Positions 46,270 to 57,800 of a DNA stretch of 64,000 nt are shown here, piece by piece. The number at the start of each line of letters is the position of its first letter. The first letter of the stretch is position 1. A program made the translations under genes and the position numbers. The DNA is taken from assembly GCA_010909165.1 (NCBI GenBank), contig VJWM01000186.1:248001-312000 (forward strand). The letters are read 5' to 3'. This stretch comes from Anthoceros angustus (Eukaryota; Streptophyta; Anthocerotopsida; Anthocerotales; Anthocerotaceae). The notes under the pieces are model-generated. The model did not search any database, was not told the DNA's origin, and worked only from the letters and a program-made list of their open reading frames with translations.

Positions 46270-47095
46270 CCTGCCCATCCTACGGTGCATCTGGTGAAGC
46301 TAGGGGGACAAGAAGGCAGCGGGTATCCTATCACCGATGGAAGGTGTGGCCCATTTGCGGGAAGGGTTAAAAGATTTGCATCCATAGGTGGATTGAAGAG
46401 TATAAGTGGTGGGAAGCCTTTGTTGGACGGAAGGAGATTGCTATCGTTGTGGAGAATAACATTGGGCTAGTGCTACGGCGTCCTTGGAAGTGGTTTTCAC
46501 GTGCAGTGGATCATACGGACCACTTCAAGTGCGGATGAAGCTTTGCTAGATGAGGCATTATTGAGGGACCTCCACAGCGTGATATGTATTTGGGGCATAT
46601 CAAAATGCGGAAGGCAAGCTGCGGAAATGGCACGGATGAATGGGGACATAACGAGAGGGATGTTTACGGCGGTGCCGTGCAATACGGACATGCATAACAG
46701 GCCATTACGGATTGGGGAGGTCATTGGACGTGAAGCTAAGCACCACGACCTCACTTTCTTATCCACTAGTATCGGACCGAGCACATAGATGCGTATGAAG
46801 GGAGATATGTGCGAGAACACATAGTCCAGTGGTAACCCATACGGTCCAATCTTGAGGAAAAAGGGAATAAGATCCATTACCTAAAAACATACTGAGGTAT
46901 TTGTAGATGAAACAGTCATCAGTATTATGGGTTTTGTTGAGCATACATCTGTCACGGTGGACAAAAGCGATAAGGGATAAGCTCTGCGAGTTGCGTGGCT
47001 TCATACAACTGCGAGTGAAAGTGTCGTGAAGATAGTGATGACAATGGAGGAGAATTTGGACCAAGTGATGACGATGGATTGAACTACGGGGATGA
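46270..47095 (+). pseudogene. Unknown open-frame region in the CopC leader (copy 2)
   Basis: 46501-46788 is a 95-codon frame (LRDLHSVICIWGISKCGRQA, then MHNRPLRIGEVIGREAKHHD), longer than the matching piece in copy 1. The C-terminal part is broken here but open in copy 1 (26989-27294). Taken together, the two copies suggest one longer gene. No family recognised. Confidence 0.45.
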
Positions 47096-47859
47096 GTGGG
47101 CGAAATCTCGTTTTCCGGGGTCCCGAGTTAATGTTGTAAGTCCGTTCTTGATGTTTACGTTAGGAAATACCACTGTCCGTGGCTTTTGTGGTGTCATAAC
47201 AAAACCACATTTCCATCCCAAAGCGAGTTCTGATCGTCTTGCCGTGAGCGGCCTTCCTCACCGTTCCTACTTTGCATCATTCCCTAGGTTCGAGTTTGCG
47301 ACCACCATTAAACAAACATTCTTTGGATGGAAAGTAGTAACTTTCTTGGGTGACACCCTTTTTTGCTTTTCGCAATGCCTTCAAAAGCGCTGTTTTAGGG
47401 CCCATCAAAAACCCCTTGATTATTTGGAAAACCCCTTGAGATTATTCACCCCTTCAAAATTATCGTGTTATTTCTCCGATTAGGATGTTTGACTAATGAC
47501 AACGAGATTCCAAGCTGTGGTGAAGAGTCACAGTCGTCGGGAAAGGCACACGTGATCGCCTGCTCGCCTTCATCCGGGGTCGTGACATTCCATATCCTAC
47601 ATCAACCGCTTTTAGGGTTAGTTCATTTCAACAATGTTTTTGAACTTATATCCCTAACAGATCTTTTGTTTCGATAGGGGGTTTGTGTGTCTCTTACTTG
47701 TTAAGTACCTCTTCACCTCGATTGGTGCCTCCTCCTATCACATCTGCTTCCCCTTCGCTCAAAACATCACGGACTCTCTAGCAATGTCGGTGCATCCTCC
47801 CCTCCTCCACCGATTGGATCTTTTACACCTGTCTTCACGTCTGAGTTAAAAGAAAAAGA

Positions 47860-48690
47860 CCGGTTTACTGAACAAAAATATGAGCTATGGAAGGTGAGGA
47901 TGAAGTCCACTCGCTTGCTAGAAATGTTTGGGGGATATGCTGATGAACCAGGCATCAACCAAGGGAGAAAAGGATCATTGGGCACATGCCACAAAGATAT
48001 GCATGGCCCTCCTTATTGCTGGTCTTCCAAGACCTCCTCCGACGTAGAATTCCTCACCAAGGCAAGTCAAATATGGCAGCGACTTGCGATACTTATCAAG
48101 TGCGCAATGTCATGACGTTATGTGCATGGAATTCTATGGTCGAAAGAAGGGATAAGGTACTTACACATTGCAACAAGTTCCGTCACTTGCGAGCTCAACT
48201 TGCTGCTGTAGGCACCAAAATGGATGAGATTGATGCAGTGGCTCAATTGCTTACGAGCCTCCCTCCCAGCTACCAGAATTTTGTATCTTCACATAATGCT
48301 CCCATTAGAACAGCAAATGTTGCTGTTGCTGCTGGACAGGCTTCTCCACTCACCCTTGACGGGGTGATAGGGGCGTTATACCAGGAAGAGCAAAGCAGGC
48401 TCATGTCGTGCGGATCCAAGTCCAAAGGCAGTAGTGTTTTCTCGCTCGTGGTAAACCATTCCAGAGGGGCAGGCCAAGACATGTGATAGGTACACATCCT
48501 CCTCGCCATGAGACTCGCCATGAGGCTGGTCCATCAACCATTAAGCATCGTGGGCACATGTAATTGGTGTGGTATCCTCGACACCGGGCAAAGGAATGTA
48601 AGAAGAGGCGAACCTCGAGGGCTCCCGAGGCATCAAGCGCCATCATAGAGAAAAATTCTCCGGTCTGCATTCTTCAAAGCCAGTGGTAAA
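47860..48690 (+). pseudogene. CopC gag (copy 2)
   Basis: The frame 47986-48486 is open for 166 codons. It includes FRHLRAQLAAVGTKMDEIDA, LTSLPPSYQNFVSSHNAPIR and DGVIGALYQEEQSRLMS, a clear UBN2-type copia Gag. The zinc knuckle near 48560-48600 is partly corrupted (NWCGI...). Confidence 0.87.
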
Positions 48691-48699
48691 AATACTGAT

Positions 48700-51600
48700 T
48701 GTTTGTCTTACCTCATCGACACATGACAGTTCTTCTTGGTTCCTGGATTCTGGAGCCACATCCCACATTTGCCGTGATGAGTCCCAATTCACCAGTCTGC
48801 AGCTCACATCAAACGTGGAGCGTGTTTACTTGGGTGATGAACACATTGACACGAGTTTACAGATCCTTGGTCAAGGTTGCTGTAAATTCGATCAATGAGA
48901 TGTCCTTACATTATCGATGTCCTCTATGTGCCTCGTACAAAACTTGTTCTCTTTGAGCAAGTTGATGAAGACCAGTGTTTCTTCTCCAAGTTTCGGATAT
49001 CCTGCTTCTATCAGACTCTGCTCCGTCTATATGTGTGTTTGGGCACACACCGAGCAGACTTGTATCTGGACATCCAATGCATCATCGGTTCTAATCCTCA
49101 AGCTCATTCTACAAGTGTAGGAAACCTTTCGGCTACTCAAAAAGCGGTTTTATGGCCTGGGTCATGTCAATCAACAATGATTTCCATGAGCAAGCATCTG
49201 GTTATCGAGAACCCTTACCTTCTTGTCAAGGATCTGCCACTCTGTGAGACATGTGCTTTGGCCAAGCAGAAGGAACTTTCTTTTCCCGGCACACCGCTCA
49301 CGATCTACTCAACCGCATTGGTCCATGCCGATATCTCGGGCCGCCTTGTTTCTTCACTTGGGGGCGATTACTATACTATCGATTAATTCAGAGATACACT
49401 GGACATTCCCCATGCACAAGAAAAGCGACACCTTTCCTTTATTTCAGATTGGCTAGTCAGCACAACGACAAATGTTGCCTCTTGAAGTCGCGGTCGATAA
49501 TGGGACCGAATTTGTTAACCGCTTCTCCACTTTCACGGAATCACACGGCATTATACATCGACTTATTGTCCCATACACGCACGGCAGGCGTTCTTGACGT
49601 AAAAACTGACACTTATGGAATGACAAGAGCTATGCTATTATGGTCGTTTACCATCCCCATATTGGGCGGCGGTTATCACGTCACATATATTCGAGCAGTT
49701 GCTAACCAGTTCTCTAACCTCCAAGACACCATATGAGCTTTTCTGGAAACGTAAGCCCAGCTTACTACATCTTAGGGTATTTGGCTCAAAGGCCTTTGCA
49801 TATATACCTTCTGAGAAGCGACGCAAGCTTGACAACAGGTCCCACAGCCTTATTTTTATTGGCTACAGCGAACATGTAAAAGCTTACAAGCTTATTGACC
49901 CTTCTTCACGTCTAGCGCGTGAGTGTAACTTCGTTGAACCACTGCAGCCGGCCGGTTGCACGAGCAATTTATGACACATATTACGGCTCAAACGTATCAC
50001 CACGTTACTCGATGAGGATGACTCGATGGAATTTTATTTACCCTCTTGATCGATGGTGATCCGGTGTCCCTCTTGTCCACTGTCGCACCTCCTTTTGCTC
50101 ATATGAATGCTGATCCACCAACCTTGATGCCCCTGATGATCTTGATGCACCTGCCACCCTTAGATGATTTTGTAGCGGCTGATGATCGCGAAGATGCACT
50201 AAGACTTCCACCGCCGGAGGGAATGCACATGAGTTGGAATTACTGCGGCGATCGATCTTTGGACTTGACGATCTACTCGCCATCGCCCTCCACCATCGAT
50301 TGGCAAGAGCCCCGATATACATCTATAGACTTCCAGCACACCGCTGACAACTTCCATCCCTATTGTCCCACCAGGCACCTTGAAAGAAGCATTCACAGGT
50401 CCGGATAAAGAAAAATGGAGGTTCGCTGATGATACGAGTATAAACGATGAAGAATGGGACTTGGCGTCTTGTTCCCGACACCGCAAACCTATCACATGCA
50501 AATGGGTTTTCAAGCACAAATTAAATGCAGCAGGGGAGATTGCTTGGTATAAAGCACGCTTATGTGCTAGAGGATTTACACAAGTTCTTTGGGCTGGACT
50601 AGGAAACCTTTTGTGGTCATCCGCCATCCATTTATACTTGCCCTTGCAGCAGAGCACGATTTAGAACTCCAGCAGATGGATGTTTGCATCTGTCCAAAGT
50701 GCGTAACGATGGTACAAGCGTTGTGATAAAGCACTTAAGTCCCTTGGCCTTCGCCAATGCATGACTCAATGTATATGTCCGCAAGATGGAGCCAATTATG
50801 TTCTTCTCGTATGTTGATGACATCTTCTTACCTGTCAAGGGTCTCCTTAGCCAGACCTTCGAGATGTGATAGTGGTGACCTTGTCTGTTTAGGCATCCAA
50901 TTACTCGTGGTTAGGTCCGAACGGCTCTTGATCATTCATCAACATAAGTACATAGCAGAAATTTTGCATAAGTTTAACATGCTTCAAGCACATCCAAAGT
51001 ACACACGTTGGGGCTAAACTTACCCGTTATGAATGCCCTCTGACTGTTGCTGATAAGGCAGATATGGCTGATGTTCCTTATCGATCCACGCTGAGGTAGC
51101 TTGATTTTTGTGAGCAATTGGACTCGCCACATTCAGCACTCGGTTAGTACAGTCTCCCAATTTATGGAGAACCCAGGCCGAGCCCATTGACGCCAAGAGG
51201 ATATTTCGATATTTACGTGGAACTCACTTCTATGGCCTTTGTTACAAGCATCGGGCGGTCCCACTTACCTTGCATGGCTTCACAGGGCCGATTGGGCTTA
51301 GGCGGTGACTCTAGGAAGAGTCTCTCGACCTATGTTTTCTCCTTGCACCGAGGGGGCTGAAGCAAACCAGCATTGCGTTATATCTTGAGGCGGAATATAA
51401 ATCACTGACAGATGCAACTAAGGAAATCGAATGGGAAAGGTCTTTTCTTGCTGATATCGGCCAAGAGCAGTTAGGTCCCACTCACCTGCATTGTGATAAC
51501 CAGTCGGCCATTGCTCTTGTCTCCAATCCTCGGTTCCATGCTCGTACAAAACACATTGAGATACAGCACCACTATGTCAGAGATGCTGCTGAGAGGGGAA

Positions 51601-51740
51601 TTACCAAGGTTTTCTATGTTCCCACAGATGATAACACAATAGACATTCTGACTAAGGCTCTTCCCAAAGACAAGCATTACAAGCATATGGAAGGCCTCGG
51701 GCTGATTGTTTACAAGCCCTACTTTCTCAAAGAGTAACTC
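48700..51740 (+). pseudogene. CopC pol (copy 2)
   Basis: Protease FLDSGATSHICRDESQF at about 48735-48790 is intact here, with the catalytic DSG, unlike copy 1. GAG-pre-integrase and integrase (48.9-49.9 kb) are heavily interrupted. 49699-49974 is open (KPSLLHLRVFGSKAFAYIPS). The reverse transcriptase has KWVFKHKLNAAGEIAWYKAR at 50500-50560 and YVDD at 50810-50821. The RNase H end runs to about 51740. Confidence 0.9.
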
Positions 51741-52359
51741 ACAGAAGGGGGGGGGTGAGGTCTTCAACCTCAGATATGTGGAGATGCTGCCGTTTTTCTC
51801 TGTTTCTCAAGTGCAGTATGCAGCGAGAGGGTTAGCCCACTTCACCGGTGTGGATGAATCTCGGCTCTAATCACCGGATGCCTGGTGTCTTTTCTCCTCC
51901 TCCCCGCAATATCTTCATGAGTAGTCTGTGCTTCTTGAAGGGGTCCGAGCGAGCTAGTTTCGTTACTGTATCCTCTGGAGTGTCTTCTCCTCGCAGCTTT
52001 GCCCAGAGTATGTTGAAGAGAACTTTCCAGCCTCCGACCACGATGGCGGCGCCTAAATGGGTTTCATCCCACTCCTCTTGATGGCTTCTTCTTGGGCTTT
52101 CAGTCCTACTTGCTTGGACCTTTTGAGGCATTGTGCACACTAGGGCCATAACTTGGACTCAGATGCAAGTGATGAGGACGTGCATTGCGAGATTTGTAGC
52201 AGTCTCCATGACTCTCCAGCTCACGCGTCCTTGTTTGGTTATGATCGCCGCAATTCAAGTTCCGCGCCCGCCTCGTGTTGTCATGTCTTCTTCATTGATG
52301 ACCCTGTCCTTTATCAATTGCGCCCAGACCTTCCTAAGCTCGTTTTGCTTAAGGGAGGG

Positions 52360-52580
52360 TGTTAGGAATTAAGCCTTACTCGCTTAGGGTTAATTATCGG
52401 GTTATTTATATTTAGGTTTTATTATCTAAGGGTCATCTAGTGAAGAGGCACCTAGTGCATATATAGATATACTTTTAAACACTTTTTGTACATTATTATT
52501 CTTATCAATTTGTCTCATATTCTTTTCTCTCTTGCTCTCCCTGTCTGGTCATGTCCTATTGTCATGTCCAATAATTATCA
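52360..52580 (+). repeat. CopC copy 2, 3' LTR
   Basis: 221 bp, preceded by AAGGGAGGG, same ends as 32921-33141. Confidence 0.95.
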
Positions 52581-52900
52581 TTCCTCTCCGGCAACGCGGC
52601 AAGGGCTGCTTCCGATTGATGGAGGTTGATGTAACACTTCTCAATCAATTCCAAATTGGTGTAGGCCCATTGGCAGCCATACGCCCATCCTAACTGGATG
52701 TTTTCCTCCTTGGCCCATTGACTGAAATCTACCAAATCACGGGGATTGAGCTGCCCCGCAAAACAGGTGAACTGGGGCATCACGAGTTCATCTCCTTGGC
52801 GGCAGCCTCACGCCGCCTTCTTCCCTGCCTCCTCGGGAAGAACCCTTGGTAGGCGGTTCCTTCCCTTGCCTTTCCTCGCAGGCATGGCCTTTCCTTCTCC
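52581..52900 (-). pseudogene. Host element protein, N-terminal part (copy 2)
   Basis: 52783-52581 is open, with FTCFAGQLNPRDLVDFSQWA and IEKCYINLHQSEAALAALPE, identical to copy 1. The basic head upstream is frameshifted here. Confidence 0.6.
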
Positions 52901-53479
52901 AAGTGCTTCAAGAAGGGAATTCTCACTGTTGAGCGCGTTGAGAGCTCAAACTTCACTCCTCAACACACCCCTTCCTTGTTGTGGCAACAACACTCACCCA
53001 CACGCAACCGTGCTAGCCCCGGCTTGAGTTCTCCACCGCTGCCAATCTCCTCTTGTGGTCCTTTTCTCCAAGGTGGCGCCACCACCAATTGTTCTCGCCT
53101 CCTCCCCCTCAATTCGCAGCCTGACCTCGAGTGCAGTCCTCCCGGCTCTCACTCTGCACCTCCTTCTCACCGGGCGCGAGAGCTCCCCTAGTTCGCTGTG
53201 CTGGGTTCTCCTCCTTGATAAAGTGCGCGCAGCCTCGCCTCGCTCCCAGCTTGCTCGCGGCGATAGTAGCTCCTTTTCTCGCCGCGATGGTAGCCTTCCT
53301 TCCTTTTGTTCTTACGCTCCAACTCCAGCTCCAGCTCCAGCTCTAGCTCTTCGCGAAGTGGAGGAAGCCGCCCAAAGCACAGACTTTGCCCTCCTTGGAT
53401 GATCACGAGGTCAGTCACAGATTTGGTTCATCATTCTCAAATACCTAATCCTATCTAAACTGCCTATTTTCCTATCGTA

Positions 53480-53912
53480 TCGCGTCCCTAAGCTCCTTAA
53501 GCGTTGTAGGTGGCTTGATCCTGGTTATGATCTTGACCTTATCCGGATCAACGTCATCCTCGGCGAAATGCACGATTGCCCAAAGAAATGCCCTCGGGCA
53601 TGCCGAAATAACATTTTCGAGTGCAGGGCACAATTATAGTCCTTGACATCATCGCGTTCCAAACACTTGCGAAGATGGTCCAAATGATCCTTTACCAACA
53701 CCACAGTTGTCAAGAAACTTCCATAAAGTCTCGAGGTATTTCTTGAAAATTTTGACAATCTGCATGAAAGACCCCTGTGCCCCCAATCCGACGCCGTTGT
53801 AGCGAGGTTCCCAATCCGTAGTGAAGGCATTGACTAGTCGCCGAGCCCAGCTGTGCGGTGATTCCACAATACAAGTGGTCAAATATTCCCTAAAGGTGAA
53901 GGAGCGATTCAC
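53480..53912 (-). pseudogene. Ty3/gypsy reverse transcriptase, C-terminal half (copy 2)
   Basis: Minus-strand VNAFTTDW and GSFMQIVKIFKKYL within 53912-53649, then pieces towards DPDKVKII at about 53560-53530. More corrupted than 34040-34530. Confidence 0.75.
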
Positions 53913-53934
53913 CTGCTGATATCATCTACCCAAT

Positions 53935-54130
53935 TGTGACATCGGAATGGGTAGCCCCGATTATGGTGGTCCTAAAAAAGCAAGGGAAAGATACGTGTGC
54001 CAGATTGGAGGAAGTTGAACAGGTAACCAAGAAGGACCATTTCCCACTCCGCTCATAGACAACATCCGGATCTAGTTGCGGAAGGATGGTCTATTCATTC
54101 TTGGGCATTCAGATACAATCGGCTTCATCT
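53935..54130 (+). pseudogene. Ty3/gypsy reverse transcriptase, N-terminal half (copy 2)
   Basis: Plus-strand pieces matching 34600-34815: TSEWVAPI, the DWRKLN region and KKDHFPL in shifting frames. Confidence 0.75.
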
Positions 54131-55235
54131 TCGGAGAGCCATGCGTGATGGAACTGCATAGAAAGCGGAGTTGGAGGAAAAGGAATATGTATGGAGATAA
54201 AGGAAGCTAAAGAGGTGGTCTCTAGCGGACATACATAAATACAAAACCACCACCGACAGGTAAGCAGTTATCTAAAGAAAACTCTTTTAGGGTTTCATTT
54301 GGCTTTTAGCGAACTAGAAAAGACCAACTAACTTTCTGAATTCTTTTCTAGGGCATGGATGGCTTGAGAAGCGGTTACTAGTCTTGAGCCAGTGAGCGAG
54401 GAAAAGGGGTAGCAACTTGGACTTGAAACCACAGACCATCACCATGCTAGAAAAAGCAGGTTAGATCAATCGACCGCTCCTCCTCGGAGGGCGTAATGTG
54501 ATATTCGGTATACGCAATTGCTTGGTCGATCCTTCAATTTCGAGAGGAAAATCTAATAAAATAGTTTATGAATTTTAAAATCACAGTCCGACCTCATAGA
54601 AAAGATTGTTGTCTACGGACGGCGTTTAGAATTCCTTCAAATTACCTCGGTGAATATCACGCAATGTGTTTGCGGATGTCTTGGTCTCCGTGCAGATGCA
54701 GTGTCTTGAGAGATCGCCTAACGGCGGTTTTGGAAATGATCTTGTTTGAACAATCGTCCACAAGCTGGTACAAGTGGATGTTGTAGCGATTCGTGTAGAT
54801 TTTTGATGTGAAGTATTGCGGCCTTGACCAATAATTCTCCGATCAATTGATCACGTTGACCTTTGTCTCAACCGACCGGTCCGGAGGATCTTTGGTTGGA
54901 ATACGAGGAGGTCTTTAAGAAAACGGCCTTGAGAAGGTCTTTGCAAATCCTCCTCTTCCACCGAATCCACAATTCGATTTATTCCTCGGCATTGCAACTG
55001 ACATGTTCACCGGCGCATGTGCTCACGATACCATATGAAAAACCGAGGATTTAAGTCAAGAAAGCTTGACATGATGTGGTGTCACGAAGAACAAGTGCAA
55101 GTGCAAAATGCTTAGATAAAATAAAATAAATGAGCATACACATAAAACGTAAACTGTAGTTTAAATAGTGTAAACCTAATGAACCCCATACGCCTAGGTT
55201 ACACATATACTTAATGTATATTTTTCATATCCTCC
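54131..55235. other. Decayed retroelement DNA, not assigned (copy 2)
   Basis: Same as 34831-35934; no recognisable gene. Confidence 0.35.
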
Positions 55236-57516
55236 TTGCTCTTGTCCTCCTGTTTGGTTTGTCCATACCTTGCTTGGAGCATTCTCAAAGAGTCTTCCTC
55301 CCCCAATTGTTGGCCGATGTTCCCACTAAATTCTTCGGGCCCTTTTTGCGTTTGTCTCCTCTCCCGGCGCTCTTCCCTTCATTCGTGGGGTGAGGAACTT
55401 CTCACCCCCCTCCCTTCCCACGGTCCTAATTCGCTCTTGCTCTCCTCCGGTGGGGCGTTTCCCCACCACCTCATCTGCTCCTCTAGGGGTATACTCGGAC
55501 CCCGGCTCCTTCATCCATGATCGGGCCCCGGCCGACTCCCCGCACTGGCGCGGTGCACACCTTACCGGTAGTCAGCGGACTACAGGCGTGGGGTGCATCC
55601 ACCTGCAGTGATGCAGCGAGACTAAGTGGTAGGGTGGTCACCTACCGTGGTAGGGTGACCCCCTGGGAGGGCAGGGCTGTTCCCCTCCTTGCTCTCCGCG
55701 CCATCCTCCACTCTTGGCGCCGCGGCCTCTCCTCCATCTCTTGTCTCCTCGGACTCCTCGGAGTCCATATCACTTGTGGCCTCATCAAAATCGGAGGCCT
55801 CCGGCTGCACTTGCAGCTCCTTCCTGTCATCATCATGAGGACCCAATGTCCTCCTCTTGGCCAATCGCAATACTTCGTTGTTGGCCTTCAAGATCCTGTT
55901 GTGGAGATGGGCCCCGGTTATGATATTGCATTTGGAGATCATCAATCTCCAGTGGGCCACTCTCCATCCTCACACCTATAGGCGTCCCTTGCGATGGTCA
56001 ATTCTCCCACCGTGACATGGAGGTCACATTCTCCTCCTTGCGTCCTCAAGCTGGTGGCCAATTTTCTTGAAGGGCATAATAACTTCAAACCTTCTTCTCA
56101 CCACCGGCATCTTGTGCACCACCTTCTTGTGGTGCTCCTCCTCTTGGAACCCCCTTTGTTCCAGCTCGGCCATTGCTTGTAAGTCTCTCCTCTCCTCACC
56201 TTGCAACCTTTTCGCGCTCAACTCTTGCGATTGTAGGTCTTGAGCTTCAGCTCACGAGCGCTTCTCCTCCAAATTATGCGGGTTCTTCGCAATTCCTCTT
56301 CCATGTCCGGATTTTGATGGCTTGGGTAGCCATCACACACTCCTGCGTCCATTCTTTGGACCGCCACTTTCTCTCCTTCCTAGAGCCTCATTTGCCCTTC
56401 CGCTCTTGCTCTAATTGGGCAAAATGCTCCTCATCTTCTGTCTCCAGAGTCCGTTGGGTAGTTGCTCGGACAGCTCTCTTTGGTTTGACAACCTTGCCTC
56501 AAGACCTTCTCCACGCGGCCCAGTCCATGGTTGTGGAGCTTCTCTGACCTTATCCGACTTGGCTGCCTTCTCGTCGGACTCCATGGCCTCCAATTGCCAT
56601 TTGGTCCCTGCTCTCCTCTCAGTCATCTCTTGGGCCTTATTCGCCCGGACTTCCTCTTAGCACCAAGGAGGTCTAGTTCTAGCCCCTTCAAATCCACATG
56701 GTTGAGTGCTTCACAAGCACTCAGCAAGTCTCCTAGGGGCCCAAATTCTACCCCTACTGGCCTCTTGCTGGAAATCTCCAGCTCCCTTGCACTCCAGCGG
56801 GCCATCCACATGTGGCGCGGTCCCCTCACGATCATCCGCTCTCCCACCCAGTAGCGGTGATGGCGGCTGGGCGCCCGCAGCCTCCTGCCTCTCCTTCCCT
56901 TCCCTACCGCCAAGTTTCTACGGCGTGGGGTGCACGCCTACGCGGTGAGCTCCCCAGCGGTGGTCTGCCTACCTACAGGTAGTGGGGCATTACCATGGTA
57001 GTCGCCTACCCTCCAGGGTGCCTCACCGGGTAATTTGCCCGGGGCCTCTTCTCCTACTGCAGGATGGTGGGGACTCACCCCCTTGAGCATCACCCCTATC
57101 GTGGTAGTCCTCTCTCATAGACTACCACTTGGCCCCTCCTTGGCCGGATCTTGCTCTTCTCCTCCTCTTGCTCTGTGGGGAAAGGCCTCCTCCCAACCTT
57201 GTTGCCTCCACTTCCTCGCCTCGGTCCGGTGTGCTTGTGGAGTCATCCTCCCATGGTCTTCCTCAGTATGAGGGTAGAGGCCTCTCTAAGCTTGGGAGGT
57301 GGATGACCTCAAAAGGATGCCAAGCATCCTCAAGCTCTTTATTTGGTCAAGGCCCTCCATCTCCACAAATGCACCAAATAGGTGCGAGGTAGCATGGCCC
57401 CTCTTCATCCACGGAATTCGGCCTAAGGAGCTTCTCCCTGTGATGGATGTAGGCCTCATACATGATGGTCCCCCAATCCGGCTTAGCTCCTCGAGAAATC
57501 TTCCACAAAAATTGGA
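55236..57516 (-). pseudogene. Second piece of the coiled-coil host element, longer copy, cut by the CACTA end
   Basis: Extends beyond the unit-1 truncation and so covers the linker and part of the globular segment (FLWKISRGAKPDWGTIMYEA at about 57510-57450). Coiled-coil pieces lie at 56626-56024 and LAKRRTLGPHDDDRKELQVQ at about 55880-55820. It stops at 57516, inside the sequence that in 44030 continues as AATTGAAGGAAGTTGG. Confidence 0.65.
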
Positions 57517-57800
57517 CCCTACTAGAAATGGGCACCCTATGTTACACTTTATGTTAAGATTTGGACCCCTGGATGTAACACTCATGTTACAATTTTGGGG
57601 TCATGTAACACTTTTTGGGCCCCTTGTTACACTTTGGCTTGGAAACCATACCACGGCATTGTTGCAATCATGTTGCAATGGTGTTGCAATTATGTTAAGA
57701 TGAAGTGAGAGGTGGTTTGCCCTCTCTCAAAATTGCAACATGATTGCAACATCTAAAGTGTTACAAGAGAGGTCTTGTAACACTTTTGGAGGCTTGGCAG
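57517..57800 (+). mobile_element. Terminus of a CACTA (En/Spm-type) DNA transposon
   Basis: CCCTACTAGAAATGGG at the exact end of host homology is one base from the CACTA terminal repeat CACTACTAGAAA. It is followed by dense subterminal repeats in both orientations: TGTTACACTT, TGTAACACT, TGTTACAA, TGTTGCAAT and ATTGCAACAT. Terminus plus clustered subterminal repeats is the CACTA hallmark. The opposite end is not seen and probably lies beyond the window. Confidence 0.75.

Larger units (their letters stand above)
44322..52580 (+). mobile_element. CopC copy 2 (8.3 kb)
   Basis: LTRs at 44322-44538 and 52360-52580; same structure and target site as copy 1. It carries more small deletions in pol than copy 1, but keeps better sequence in the 5' cargo and gag. 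Confidence 0.93.
37347..56663 (+). repeat. Tandem duplication, unit 2 (19.3 kb)
   Basis: Starts with the same ACAAATGTCTTGACCC as 17431 and ends at about 56663, where host-element sequence carries on (AGCACCAAGGAGG) instead of jumping back to CopB. It is about 600 bp shorter, from many small gaps, mostly in CopC. Confidence 0.92.
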
